From contig NW_026516797.1 of assembly GCF_025766255.1 (NCBI RefSeq), positions 46,843-110,842 of the forward strand: a stretch of 64,000 nucleotides of DNA, in the 5' to 3' direction. This DNA comes from Zychaea mexicana. Its lineage: Eukaryota > Mucoromycota > Mucoromycetes > Mucorales > Lichtheimiaceae. The translations under genes were made by a program, and so were the position numbers. Below, piece after piece: positions 1 to 12,720 of the stretch. A model generated the notes under the pieces. That model was not told where the DNA came from. It searched no databases and saw nothing but the letters and a program-made list of their open reading frames with translations. Numbering within the stretch: the stretch's first letter is position 1; the number at the start of each line of letters is the position of its first letter.

Positions 1-2076
1 AAAAAGGAAAAAGCGAGGGAGCAACACGCTGCGGAAATTGGGTGTCTTTTTATGGGCAAAAGTTCATTTCCAAAAAGAACGCTGGTCTGGGCCCAATGAG
101 ATTCTGAAGAGACATCCTACAGGTTCAGGGCCCGCTTCCTTTTTTCTTAAAATAGGCAAAGATAAGCTCCGTGCTTAACAAAGCGCAGAACAATGACAGA
201 CGACAGTAACACGATCACAGCGCGCTTTATCACACTTTGGTACACCTTTTTCATCTTTTTTATTTTTACTTTCTGTGTTCGCCTAGTACAGCTCGCGAAA
301 ATAATGGAAAGGAAAAAAGTTGGTTCGGATGATACGTTCCGGGCCAATCTGGTTTGCTTTTTTCACATGTACCATACTTCACGCCCACCTTGGGAATAGC
401 AGACAGATAGGATATAGGGTCGACGCTGTTTTTCTTGAAAAGAATCCCTTTCTCTGCATCCACCATGCTTGCCAGCTTACGATTATCGTTCGTTAAGCCG
501 ACCAACGAGCGAGCTCAATGCGAGACTAAAGACGACAAGCAGTCTAAAACCACACCACCATAAGCGTATTTAGCGTAGTGTTTTCGCTCGGACGAGTGAC
601 GTCCCCCAGCTTTGGTTCCATGCCCCCACCAACCCCCACCCCCAACTTTATTCACAGCCAGCTCGGAAGGTCTTCGCATGAAGAAGCCGAGCATGACAGC
701 AAAGTACAATGGAGACCCTGCTCAAATAACATTGTAACTTGGCCCCAGAGCCTCAAAAAAACAAGGGTTTAGTATGTGCGTGCTGCTACGAGTCTGCACA
801 TTGCGCTGGTTGCAACTGTGTGAAAAAAGCGCTGCGAATCTCTTCGCAAGAACAGTCGCCATTTCGCTCGGAATTGGTCAAAATGGGTGACGCAATAAAA
901 TAAAATGTGTTTTGACATGCTTGTCCTGGCAACAAGCGGCTTTCAGGAACATGGATTGTCATGACTACTGAATGCCATGGCAATAAGCAGCTCTCTTACG
1001 CAGCGTAGTTAAGCAAGCCTCATAAAGAAGAATGGTCACTGAGTGGTAAAGAGATCATGGGTGGAGTGAATCGAAAGGGGGAAATTTTGTTGACATGCTT
1101 TGTGCAGATCAGAGCAACTACGAAAAGGAAGCAGGATACAGAAAGCGCGTTGTTCGTCTTCTCTTCTTTTCTTATGATGAATCATCATACGATAAACACC
1201 AAAGAGTATAGGCTGTTATAACTTGGACGATAACGACATAGTCACTACTCCTTATGAGAGCAATCTGATGCTCGTAGACTGGGTTCCGCCCGCGTACCCC
1301 TGGTAGTACTAAAAAAATCCCAAAAAGTAAGCTCACCGACCTGAACACGTCTATTCTGTCTGTTACATACTATGGAAGAAGGAGAAGACAATGGTATTGA
1401 TGCGCACGTGAAACTCAATGAATATGATAACAGTGATATCGATAATACCAATAATATTGATAATATGGAAAAATGATGAATTGGTATACTTATAATAGAA
1501 ACACATAGTTAGCTTGCTACAAAGTAGTTATAAACATACCGTTTTGTACATCATATATTCTTGCTGGTTAGAACAGCCAGATGTAGTCCCACTGTCTGTG
1601 CCCATCGTCATAGTTACTATCAGCTTTGATGTACAAGCAGTATTTCTTATCAGGGGCTTAATATGGAATTATACCTGAGCTTCTAAAATATGTTGAGTGT
1701 GGTTCAGCAGCTGCTCGAAGAAGCGCGATTTGTCTATATCCATGTATGACACGGCTAGATGCACTATCGTCGCATTGTTGCTGATAATATGTAGCTCTTG
1801 ATGTATCTGTAGCGCTTTATACATACTCTGCTACCTATCTTAGTGAATGAGAATGCAATAATCAGACGGGCCAGTTATAGTATGTTAGATCTGGGTTTGC
1901 AGTAGCACAAAAAACAGTTCGTGAGAAGAAATTATGGACTATGAAAACCAAATAGAAAGGTATCACATAATTGAATTTATGTTTGTTGTAAGAGTACAAT
2001 TGATATAAACTAGTGCAATCCGCAGTCGTGGAGAGAAGTTATTATGTATTGATATATACATACAAATGATTTTTCT
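1..2076. other. intergenic, no supported gene
   Basis: No reading frame here has splice continuity or a recognisable domain. Only short chance ORFs are present. The stretch is AT-rich with a more GC-balanced first 1 kb. It may hold the distal promoter of a gene outside the window. Confidence 0.5.
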
Positions 2077-2972
2077 TTATCGAACGTATTTTACATTTCC
2101 TTTGTTAGATCTCTTTTCCATCTTGGCCTGACGTTTCGATTTGGATCCCTCTGCTCCTTTAGCAGAACCCTCTCCTCCAGATCTGTTCTGGCGAATATAC
2201 GACAAGATCATTGGGAAAAGCTTGTAGCTAGCATATCCTGGAATCTATATAAAACGAACGAGGGCAATATTAAAAGACAGGCCTCTTACCGCCAAGTAAT
2301 AAACAAAAGGGATAAAAACGTACCACGAGGAAGGTATACCAAAATTTGGTGGAAACAAAGGCGACCATTATCTGCGTAAACCAAGTGACATAGATAATGT
2401 CAAACATGTATCTAGGAACGCAAAACCATATCGATCCTTTAGTTATCTCCCTCTCTTTTAACCTTTTTCCTTTCATTTCATCTCATCCCATCAAATAAAT
2501 CCATTCGCTAAAACTTACGCAGTCAATCCTTCAGCATTCATATCATCACCACTCTTGATCAGAGTGCCTGTTGCATCATAATACGGGCGGCCAGTGGTCT
2601 CAAGTGTGCTGTACATAAACATGGATACACCCGTCGTCAAGATATAAAGCGCGAGTTGTGCCGTGGTAAACGTGGGCCAGTTGTAGATAATACGATATCC
2701 AATGAACAAAAGCTAAACAGTGTGCATAAGTGACGTTTCTTTTCTTGGCAAGATTTCCTCCATCTCGCTCCCTTTTTTTCACCTCAGGACCAACTTACAT
2801 GAACCACCATGAAACCTATACGAAGGTTATCCAAGATTTTGTTGTTCGCTATTGCGAGTTTCTTGGCTGATGCATTTGCCTGATGAAATTCAATGACATC
2901 GTTTACTTAGCTCCTTTTCCCTTTCCCTTGTGAAGTATGTTTGTGCATGCTAATAGATTATGTACTGACCAT
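2077..2972 (-). CDS. SND2: TMEM208 / SND2 family ER protein
   Basis: Small ER membrane protein of the SRP-independent (SND) targeting pathway, TMEM208/DUF788 family, which helps insert proteins at the ER. Five exons read on the minus strand: 2972-2970 (only the ATG), 2879-2799, 2712-2519, 2411-2324 and 2244-2077. The total is 177 aa, close to the family's usual ~173. Visible features: the N-terminus MANASAKKLAIANNKIL typical of the family, two hydrophobic hairpin regions (about residues 19-58 and 95-123), and a basic tail containing KSKRQAKMEKR. All junctions keep frame; the first splits immediately after ATG and exon 3 ends in phase 2. The family call is firm; the exact gene name (SND2/ENV10/TMEM208) follows the homologue used. 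Confidence 0.9.
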
Positions 2973-4444
2973 GGTATTAATAGAAGATTAACGAGGGTAA
3001 AGTAGTAGTAAGTTATTCGGTGTAATTTTTTTTGCGCGATCCTGCCCTTTTAAAGCTTTAATCGTAAAAGAAACTCAGCGTGTACTCTTTCATTTTTCAC
3101 AGGCTCCCAAATGTGTTTGCAGCACAAAAGGGAATTGGTTCAGTAAAAAAGTGGCATTTAAGCTTTCAATGGAGTACACAGCTGGTACAACCCTGTCCTT
3201 CTTTGCTTTTCTTCACATTGCAAAAGTGCGTTGTGTGCTGATAAGTGTATAATTTCTCTAATGTCTATATATCCAGGCAACGTTTTTTAAAGGCTTCTTA
3301 TTTCAGATGCACCAGCAGCGCTACTGGGTTAATATGCTTAAATGCTGATGCATACAGTATCAACTTTGTTGTCTGACAACGCACTGATCCTATTTTCTTG
3401 GTCCATGCCAACTTGCTGTTACACAGCTGCCGTCTGGGTTACAGGATATCTTTCCAAAGACACCTTCCGTTCACTGATAACGACAGCTTGCCTTGTATTT
3501 GAAGTGCAAGCAATCCGTTACAAAGAGAGGCGATAAGCCCTATCTGGTTCATCCCTCTGTTTCTGTATATCATCATCATTGTAGCATGTGTATTTGAGTT
3601 AGATAACTTCCGCTAGTAATTCTGCTTCTTTACAATCATACACGCGGATCAAGAGAACGACCTCCTGTTAGTAAACATGCATTTAATTCGGACAAACAAA
3701 TTAAAGAAGCTCTTTCGCTATAAACACAAATGCAAGTTTCTATTCCTAAAGGACCTAATGGTCTTATGTTGGAGTTGCTTTTGCATCTCTCTGCCTGCTG
3801 CTGCATTCTACTTAAGCCTAGAGGTGAATCCACATGATACTTATTCAGAAATGTTTGGTGCCCATGTGGATGGCAAGACTGGAGGCACTACGTACACTGC
3901 AGGAACAAATTAGGAATCTGACAGGTCGAACAATTTCGAGAAGAGTGAAACAATGGCTAATGTATTCGCAAGTGCCCTGGGCAAATTAATACCGAGAAGC
4001 AGCAATTTATCAGGATATTGACGTGTCTCATATGCGAATCTGATTTGTACATAGTCGAGGTTATACACTTTCAACCGCGTGCCAAGACTTGCAACAAGTT
4101 GGGTATTATGTAATACTGGCCAGCTGATGATGCCACACTGAGCAACTCTTGTCGAAATGTGGCTACGAAACGACCGTCATCATCTCCATCCAGATTATGG
4201 CGTCAAGGCGTTTTTATATTTGGACCGGGCCTATGTATGTACTTTTATAATAAAAGGCAAGAACGTAGTTCCGGAGAACGTTCGATACGTAGGGGTATTC
4301 CAAGAAGAAGGGGTCCGTACAGAAATAGTACGCCACACCAATATTATTTAGTCACGGAATAATTCAACCTCACTTCACTCTCGTCTTTTTTCTTCCCTAC
4401 AATCCCTCCAACACTCTCCCCCTCTCCCTTCATTTCCTATTCTC
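2973..4444. other. intergenic, one weak ORF
   Basis: This spacer lies between the divergent SND2 (-) and NUS1 (+) genes. A 78-codon plus-strand ORF at 3677-3913 carries one hydrophobic stretch but has no recognisable domain or splice partners, so it is not called. The 4375-4444 stretch just before NUS1 is pyrimidine-rich, as expected of a fungal core promoter/5' UTR. Confidence 0.4.
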
Positions 4445-5670
4445 ATGGCAGCAACGGTTACCGTAGTCGATACCACCGTCGCAACTTCAAAGCGATCGGC
4501 TACTGCTACTGCTACTGCTACTGCCACCGAACCATCACCACTGCCAGAACAACAACAATCGACCAAGTTACTAACGGATCTGGAAACGGACCTAACGCCG
4601 ACTCGATTGCCAAAAGAGAACAACAGCAACGTCGTAATCAATGCACTGTGCCGCATCACACTTCACTTGATTCATCTTGCCTACCTAGCATTCATCATAT
4701 ACAAGAAACTACGAACCATGTTGCTCGACTTTTATCGTCATATCGTGATCGCGCATAACAACGATATAGAGGAGTTTATTCGTTTCGACAAGGCACAACT
4801 GACCAAAATACCAAAACACCTGTCGATCCTGATATCCAGCGAATTATCTCTTGAACGCACTCTAAAAGAATGGGAAACTATTGTAGATGATATCTGTCGA
4901 GTATCATGCTGGGCCTGGGAGTTTGGAATTGAGGAGCTGTCTGTCTTTGATGCATCAGGTAAAGTAATACAAATAATCATATGAAAAAGTTGGATATTAA
5001 ATGCCTATTTTTTGACATATGATATTAGGCGAACTTAAGGCGTTAGGTATCGATGTCTATAAACGTCAATCAACAATGCTACATCAATGGATAAGCGATA
5101 AGGAGAAACGCGGTATGATGATGAAGCCTTGTGCGAGAAATCAAGGAGAAACCGTTAAGGATATCATTGTGGGATTAACACAGTTTGGCTAGGTCTGAAA
5201 TTCTCGATCATATCGGCTGACGACGGACGTCCTTCTATATCCCGAGCCGCTCAAAACATTGCACGACAAAAGATACCCAGCGAAAAGATTGATATTGCAT
5301 TGGTAGACGAATTTGTCCATGGTAAGCAATTGTGAATAGATCGAAGCATCGATATGCGTATTTATTAAACTGTTTTTTTTTTATACAGAATGCAGCGACA
5401 TTTCAGACCCGGAGCTGATGCTCGTGTACGACGCATTGCCACATAGTTACATCTCATTGGATGGCTTTCCCCCCTGGCATATCCGCTTGACTGAATTCAT
5501 GTATGTAATTGCGAGAGGGAGGGAAGGAGCATCGGATACAAATACTTATCCTGCGTCATTTGTTGCCCCTTGCTTCTAGAAATAAGGGAACGTCCCACCG
5601 ACTAGACTACTGGACACTATCCAGCACATTGTCCAAATATTCCAAGGTTGAGCAACGCTTTGGCCGATAG
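4445..5670 (+). CDS. NUS1: NUS1, dehydrodolichyl diphosphate synthase subunit
   Basis: Non-catalytic partner (NgBR/Nus1) of the cis-prenyltransferase that makes dehydrodolichyl diphosphate for protein glycosylation at the ER. Exons: 4445-4958, 5029-5112, 5193-5321, 5389-5500 and 5580-5670, giving 309 aa (human NgBR is 293). A Thr/Ala-rich N-terminus precedes one transmembrane helix (about 65-90). The cis-prenyltransferase fold then carries the hallmark LDGFPPWHIRLTEF around residue 265-278. The protein ends in QRFGR, which supplies the R-x-G motif needed for activity in complex with the catalytic subunit. Intron 2 (5113-5192) was chosen because it alone restores the frame into LKFSIISADDGR. 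No catalytic CPT aspartate motif is seen, as expected for this subunit. Confidence 0.93.
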
Positions 5671-6164
5671 ACAAAATGGCCAAATCCTCTTCTTCCCCAT
5701 ATCCATCACCATTCACAACATTTCTCATTCATACGCAACACACCATATATATGTAGGCAATAGTACTACTATTTGGCAGATTGAAAAGTACCATGCTCAC
5801 TACTGCTCAGAAGCAATTTAGGCCATTTTCCCTACTCCCTCTACCTCACCGCCCCCCTAACCTCTTCTCAACATTTATAGCACTGTACGTTCTCCATTGA
5901 TTAAGGAGTACTATGCTCAACATCATAAATAAATGTTAGATGTTGAGAAAACGCCTACCTCCTAATATATGATTGATGGTGTAATTTTTCATCCAGAAGA
6001 GTCAATGGCAGCGGTAGTTGAACTGTGACATAAATATACATGTATTCTACCATGTCATTATCATATAAGATTGATTACGTCGCCCAGTAGGTCACAACCA
6101 TCGCTACTCAGTTGACAAAGCTGCTGCTGACTAAACGAAACTAACAAACGTATTCGAAAGCGAC
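5671..6164. other. NUS1 3' flank
   Basis: AT-rich downstream flank of NUS1 with no supported coding sequence. It includes two similar CTC/CCC-rich patches and presumably the NUS1 polyadenylation region. Confidence 0.4.
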
Positions 6165-7060
6165 TGGGTCTCTCAGTACAATGCGCGCTCGCTATAGTGT
6201 ATTCGATATAGTGATATTTCAATTTGGTGATGGGTTTTTGGGGTCCAGAGTACATTAAGCCAGGAATTATTCTTATTCGCTATTGTGATATGTGGTATCA
6301 ACCGTTAGATAGTGTACAGAGCAGACCAATATGTGGTATAATTTTATTTATTGGAAAAAAAGAAGCTAGTTCGCTTTGCACCGTTTACCTTTCGAAATTA
6401 TAAGCATAAAAATCCGACTGTCCAGATCGTCTTCATCTACAATTGTATTTTAAAAGTGAAAAGTCGCTCCTATATTATCATACTGTACTTCCTCCCTCTT
6501 ATATACTACATACTATGTAGTGGATTCCGTCCTTTTCTTTTTCGACAACTGTCTGTCCTTATCAGAGAAAATCCTGTGAGTCCTTATATGATATGCATTT
6601 ACACCAGCCACTTATGAACGTACTCTAATATACCCTTGATTACCAGTTTGTTTATGTTTATACTAAACAATAATTGCAAGCTTTTGCCGCTTCGTGGTGA
6701 GTGATTGCTCTTTTTGAGTGCCGTTAGGGGTGTTGGACCCATCAATGATACGCTTGGAGCCAATCGTAATGCTGTCAGCTGTAATAAGACAAGATGATAT
6801 TGGAAAATTAAAGTGAAAGATAGAATTTTGTGAGTTTTTATCATCACTAGTGGCAGGACGAGACTCCAGAGCACCCTTTGCGCTTCTTTTGCGGAGTTCT
6901 CCAAATAGTAACATGGGACATCTATTCGCCGGATCTCATTGACAGAACTACAATTCGATAGAGTTATTCGCTATAATAATGGGATTTTGGTCTTAATGAT
7001 TACATAACTATAGCGAGAGTGTAGTACTATCATCTTGGACTATACAGTGGAACCCCACCG
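6165..7060. mobile_element. degraded TIR-type DNA transposon (MITE-like)
   Basis: The left end (6175-6330) contains CTCGCTATAGTGTATTCGAT followed by repeated ATAGTGATATTTC-like units. Read in reverse complement, the block at about 61810-61945 is closely similar over more than 100 bp. The right end (about 6955-7060) contains an inverted version of CTCGCTATAG and then TACAGTGGAACCCC, which resembles pogo/Tigger-type terminal repeats of the CAGTGGAACC style. The interior has no intact transposase. The ends are inferred by eye and the target-site duplication is not established. Confidence 0.45.
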
Positions 7061-8591
7061 TCTTTTTGCAACAGCGGGAATACGTTTGAAAAGTTGCAGA
7101 ATATGAGGATCTGCAAATCATGCTTGCACAAGTAAGATCAAAACCCGGAAAAGTACGAATAGTAGCGCATACCAACCTAAGCAGGAGAACAAGATGTTAA
7201 AAAAGTGGAGTCTCGCCAGCAAGCCACTGTCAGTCATCGCTGAGTTTTGCTTCAGATGCTCAAGTTAAATATTGCTTTTGTGGTATTGGCTAGATGACAG
7301 AGTGATCAAAGATTAAGTATAAACCTTCAGTGGTTCTCCGTTCAATTACTGTCTCAATAGTTTTGATCTTTCATGTATGTAATTGTGCTTAAATCTTCCC
7401 CGCTTTGTGTCAACCCTCAGCTTTTTCAACACTTTTCAGTCCTTCGTGCAGGTTATATTTAAGCGGGGGAAACACTGTGAAATTTAATGTGAAATAAATG
7501 GATGACCTAGATGCGCTCGGAAATGCATATTTTACAGCCATATAACTGCACCTCAACAATTGAAGAGGACATATCGTTTTGCTATGCTTATGCGTCTATT
7601 GTTCCTGAAAAGCTGTGAGTATCTGCTCATATACGTGAATGGATAGAAATCTATCTATTTTGTTCTAATCTACACTGATCGAACGCTTTTTATTTCTATC
7701 TTGAAAAGTCCTTAAATGTGCTTCTTGTTCCTCGCTCTATTTCTTGTCGAAATGTGCATCTCTAACGAGCTGATTTTGGCTCATGTGTTGACTTGTGCCA
7801 TCTTCCCTGAAGACCAGCATTATGCTATGTTATTACTCCCAAGGGGTATTCCCACACGAGCACCTCGGTTTTAGCAACGCTGATTCTATCTCGGCATGGT
7901 CCCTTGTATGGCTTTCAAAAGATCCTCACCATTTTTTGCATTCATTCTTTCATCAATACTGTACATGGCTCGTCAGGGGGTCGACGTATACTATCGGTGA
8001 TAAAGTCATTGACATTGAAGGTCCCCAACGTTTTGTCCGGCTCGCATTTCGAGATAGTGTTGATACCAACCTATCATTAGGTTATTATTGAATCAAACCA
8101 TTGTGCCTTACAAAATGACTCTACGTCGTGTTTCCTTAGTATTTTGTTACAGGACACCCTGGGTCCACTCAAACGGGAATTTGTACAATTAATTTCATTG
8201 TTACTATGTACGCAGGCGATGGTTGATTCAGGGGCACTTCGCAAAAATATTTTCCCGGTTTTCTCAGGGATTACCAACCTCTTTTACCACACAAACAAAA
8301 GCGAATTAACCTTACATGGTCATGCCGTCGATCCATGATGCGGGGTAAAGAAGCGAACTAGACAGCAGTATCAGAGTTCACACATAAAAATCAGTGGGAA
8401 AAAAATATTTCCTTTATATCTGCATTAGTCATTACTTCCCTTGTCGCTTTGCCTCCGCTTGAACACTCTTTTTGTTATTCTGCGAACCTCCATCTTCCCC
8501 GCGTAAAAAACACGCTTAAAATTTCTTTCTCTTCCTTTTTTAATTCGCTTTTCTTTTCTTCTATCATACAGACAGCAAATTCTCGATAAAC
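7061..8591. other. intergenic upstream of CoA ligase gene
   Basis: No supported gene. Two unspliced plus-strand ORFs (7795-8091 and 8144-8338) lie one after another but show no family motif and no convincing join. Positions 8490-8580 are pyrimidine-rich, in the position expected for the promoter/5' UTR of the downstream gene. Confidence 0.4.
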
Positions 8592-10811
8592 ATGGTTATT
8601 TACAAGTCGGCTTGCGATCCTATCACAATTCCCAATTTGGATTTATACACCTTCTTGTTTCAAGACAACAAGTACAACACCTCTCGTTCTCGAGACGCTC
8701 CCAGAGTCATTGATGGTGCCACCGGCAAATCGCTGTCATTCAATCAAATATTTGACCTTTCTGGCCGGATTGCTACTGGATGGAAGGAAAAGGTTGGATT
8801 AAAGAAGAAGGATGTGGTCGCAGTGTATGCACCCAACCAGTACGATCATTCCGTCTTGTACTTCTCGCTTCTCGCCGCAGGATGCACTGTTACACCTGGG
8901 TAAGCCGTCTATTATGGATCCATTGGGAAGATGCGGGGAAAAAGGAGTCAAGATGATGAGAACTGACATGGAGCTCTTTATGTATACAGAAACTCAGACT
9001 ATACCGAAGGTAGTATAAGGGACAGATAGCAAATATGGATGATGGTAGCGACAGACAAGCTGATAATAACCTCTGTTTTGCGTATATCGCCAGACGAGTT
9101 CCATCATCAAATCCATACGGCAAGTGCCAAAGCCATTGTCACCATCCCGGAACTGCTCCCGGTTCTGACCAAAGTAGCAGCGAAAAACAATATTCCCAGC
9201 GAACGCATCTTTGTGTTCCGTGGCAACGAGACAACGACTGTTCCTTCCTTCTACACACTCGCCGAGGGCAGTAAGCATATTGGCCACCCCGTTCAAGGCA
9301 TCGATACCCATGACGTTGCCTTCATTTGCTTTTCCAGCGGCACCACCGGATTAGCCAAGGGCGTCATGCTCAGCCATCATAACTTTATTGCACAATGTCT
9401 TCAGGTCACCAACTTTGACGCCAATGCCAACATTGGCACTGACATTCTGCTTGGCTTCTTGCCTTTTTTCCATATTTTCGGTTTGACCAACTTGGTGCTC
9501 GGTTCGTTCTATCGTGCCACCCCGCTTGTTATCATGGCCAAGTATGATTTGGAAAAGTTCTGTCAATTGGTGGAGAAATACAAGGTGACGAACGTCAGTA
9601 TCGTGCCACCAGTGGGTAAGTAGTATATGATGATTGTCACCAAAACGGCCGAGAGAGAGAGAGAGTGTGTGTGTGTGTGTGTGTGGAAAGGCGTGAATTA
9701 CAAGCGTGTTAATGACCTTGTTTTTGTTTTCTCCAGCTGTTCATCTCGGTAAAAGTCCGATTGTCGACAAGTACGATTTGAGTACTCTTCGTGTCCTTGG
9801 TTGTGGTGCTGCTCCCCTCGGCCGTGAACACATTGAAGCTCTTCAACGACGCATTCCTGCAGCTGTAAAGCAAGGGTAAGCCCGCCTTATTTATGCCATG
9901 TAATCAATGGTTAATTTAAACAGTCATGGTATTGACAATATATCCTTTATGTGATGACAGATACGGAAGCACTGAAAGCTGCGCTGGCGTAGTCTATCAG
10001 CGTGTTGGTATCAGTCCCGCTGGTTCCATCGGGTACCTCACAGCCAACACGGAGCTCAAAATAATAGACCTGGAGGGAAATGGTATGGATCCGTGAAGAG
10101 ACCAAGTGATAGCACACGATTAATCTCTTACAGTATACACTAACAACCTGCCGGTGGCGGCAATGATATTTCACCATAGAACTTGGCGATGATCAAGAAG
10201 GTGAAGTTCTCCTTCGGGGACCTGCAATGATGTTAGGCTATTTAAACAACCCCAAGGCAAATGCAGAAACGTTTACCGAGGACGGCTGGATGAAAACCGG
10301 TGATGTGGGAAAATTCAATAGCAAGATTGGCGAGTTCTTTATTACTGATCGTCTAAAGGAGCTCATCAAGTACAAGGGCTTTCAAGTTGCTCCAGCCGGT
10401 AATCTGAAACAATATTTTCTTGTCGTGGTGAAATTGTGCTTGTGGTGAGAACAGTATTTGCTAACTTTCAAGAACGTATATTATTGTACAGAGCTTGAGT
10501 CACTTCTTATGGGTCATGAACAAGTGGCTGACTGCTGCATTGTGGGTGTGTACGATTCTTCACAAGCTACTGAACTTCCTCGAGCCTATGTTGTCCTTCA
10601 AGCTACTGCTCAACCCACCGAAAACATGGCCAAGGATATCATGGATTATGTTGCACGTAATGTAGTGAATTACAAACGACTCCGCGGTGGTGTTCGGTTT
10701 GTTGATGCTATCCCAAAGAATGCCAGTGGCAAGATTTTGCGTCGTGAGGTGAAGAAGTGGATCAAGGCCGAACAAGAGGAGGAGGCTGCTAGTATTCGAG
10801 CCAAGTTATAA
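8592..10811 (+). CDS. peroxisomal acyl-CoA synthetase / 4CL-like AMP-binding enzyme
   Basis: Adenylate-forming ligase that activates a carboxylic acid to its CoA thioester through an acyl-AMP. Exons: 8592-8899, 8990-9009 (a 20-nt micro-exon), 9094-9615, 9737-9875, 9961-10082, 10180-10398 and 10492-10811; 549 aa. Motifs in order: P-loop [10 protein letters not shown] (about 190-199), QGYGSTE (about 329-335), GWMKTGDVG (about 405-413), KYKGFQVAP, and the C-terminal lysine loop [10 protein letters not shown] (near 525-530). The last residues are AKL, a PTS1 peroxisomal import signal. Overall resemblance is to 4-coumarate:CoA ligases and yeast Pcs60. Fungi usually lack lignin metabolism, so the substrate is probably a medium-chain, aromatic or dicarboxylic acid; it cannot be read from the sequence. 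Confidence 0.92.
9651..9686. repeat. GA/GT microsatellite in intron
   Basis: A (GA)n tract runs straight into a (GT)n tract inside intron 3 of the CoA ligase gene, so it is removed by splicing. Confidence 0.8.
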
Positions 10812-11640
10812 AAAGAAAGGATTGTTATATATTGTGAAAATATTTAAAACGGGTCAGCTATGATGGTGAGCACCCCTTCCTTTGGCCAACGTTTTGTTGT
10901 AGTCCATGTTCATATTAATCATATTATTAGAGGATAAAGCAAGTTTACCATAGATTTTTTTTAATCCACATCCCTACCATCCTCAGTACTATATACTATA
11001 AACACCATTTCGTTCCATCTCGTTTTAAAGAGACAAATTGATCAACACTGCAACCAAAGTGCAAAAGGCGATACTGTATGTCAGTGGTATCAAAGTGGGA
11101 CCAGTAATATAAAAAATTATCCCGCCATTCTCTCCATGTATCATAGAAACGATGCCAAAAGTACGTGGTCTAAACAACAAAAGGAAAGTAATCATTTCTT
11201 CCAAAAATATTGGTCTTAGTGTGTACGCTAAATACCTAATGCAGTCGACCCCTTTTAAATCACACCCGTTAGCGCCCAATCCTATCGAAGTTTCTATAGC
11301 TATCCAACAAGCATGAACGGCAGAGATACTAGTAAAACTTGTTCTCGCTAACTTTAACCCTTACTATTTCCACACGAAGTTTGACATTTTACGCTATGAA
11401 ACTATTGGTGGTCTACTGTAAGAACACTGTTCATACTCAAGTAGCTACTTATTATCATCACTCTCTAGATTAAATCAATTCCGGTAATTAAAAGGTAATA
11501 TACACTTTACTTTTGAAAATTATAATCTACAATAATACAGCGCTAATGGGTATCACTAATAATTAGATAGGCAGACCAAAGATTGCTCTAATGAATGAAC
11601 AGTCAATTTAGCATATGTACACTATGGAATATGATGCTGA
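10812..11640. other. intergenic, 3' flank of CoA ligase
   Basis: AT-rich spacer with no supported gene. A minus-strand 84-codon ORF at 11025-11279 is hydrophobic but matches nothing I recognise. Confidence 0.4.
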
Positions 11641-11647
11641 GTATGTC

Positions 11648-12720
11648 ATATGACATGTTATCCGGTCACTTGCAGAGATGAACCAGCATCATATTCCTTC
11701 TTCAGATCAAGAGTTTTAATCTTGCCATCTTTTGGGATAGTTCTTCGTCCGGACATGCTGCACTCATCCGCTCCATTGCGACGGTTATCGCCTCGAGGTA
11801 GCACGGCATACAGCACAGACGATATACTCCGACTTTGACGGGATATCTTACATAATCAATATCCACCTCATCCCAAGGATCGCATGTGATGGTCGTTGTG
11901 GTTGCCCGAAAAAACGTGCCATAAGTGCGGACGAGAAAAAGAGCAGGATAAAGAACGATGGTGTTAGAGTCAAAAACGTGACGATGCTGAGGGCGGCAGT
12001 GGGGGAATGAACAGGGTGGCGTATGAGAGTCGAGGATAGTACAATATCGGAATTATAATACAACTAGTAGATGGGGCTGAAGAAAGACATTGACGGGCAA
12101 TGCTAGCACGTAAGTGAAGGGTGAATTTTGGGATAAAGAGCAGGCGACGTCGTTGACAGCGGTAATGAAGTGCATGCCCAAGGGAATGAAAAGAACGGTG
12201 GTGGTTGTGCATAGTATGGTAGTAACAATTGATGGTGGCAGTGGCAGGTATGTATCGTAATTTCAGGCTCACTGACTTGTTCTTTTTCGTCTTCATCAGC
12301 AAATCCGGAGCTGCAAGGGCAGGTTGAGCAGCGGCCTCGTAATCAAGTGCGTCTCCAGCAGCCAAGCAGTAATCCGTAAGACGACGTGATTGGAAAGACA
12401 ACGACACCGGAGTGGATGATGATTGCGACACAGTTCACAGATACAAGGAAAACCTGAGCATAGACATCACCAAAGACGCAGGAAATCGGCTACGAGCTAG
12501 CTGGACGATGCTGGAGATGCCAAAGGCCGCATGCAGGGAGCGTGCACAATGCGGCACACAGAAGTTGAATGATGAGCGGGCACAACAGCAGGAAATACAG
12601 CAAGATCACGACTGCGGTGGACATGGTAACGGAGAGAAACTCGTGAACGGGCTTGAGCACAAAAATTTCAATGACACTGTAAACCACAAAATTTGCCGGT
12701 TTCTATGCAGTGTGATGTGT
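11648..12720 (-). pseudogene. possible multi-pass membrane protein gene or remnant
   Basis: Several minus-strand segments look protein-like but do not join into one clean model. At 12687-12490 there is a strongly hydrophobic frame (STAVVILLYFLLLCPLIIQL). At 12431-12270 another frame includes DALDYEAAAQPALAAPD followed by a lysine-rich end. At 12063-11848 there is a further hydrophobic frame with SIVTFLTLTPSFFILLFFSS ending in a short polar tail. Hydrophobic segments alternating with polar loops suggest a polytopic membrane protein. In-frame stops between segments could be introns or decay. Family not recognised. Confidence 0.3.

Noticed and set aside
1372..1476. 34-codon plus-strand ORF rich in Asp and Asn
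   Set aside because: Too short, no splice partner, and composition reflects AT-rich GATAAT repeats.
3677..3913. 78-codon plus-strand ORF with a hydrophobic stretch
   Set aside because: No domain, no conserved motif and no flanking exon; could be chance in AT-rich DNA.
4375..4659. Minus-strand Val/Ala-rich ORF overlapping NUS1 exon 1
   Set aside because: Shadow of the Ala/Thr-coding GCTACT repeat in NUS1.
7795..8338. Two adjacent plus-strand ORFs upstream of the CoA ligase
   Set aside because: No recognisable family, and no phase-consistent intron joining them.
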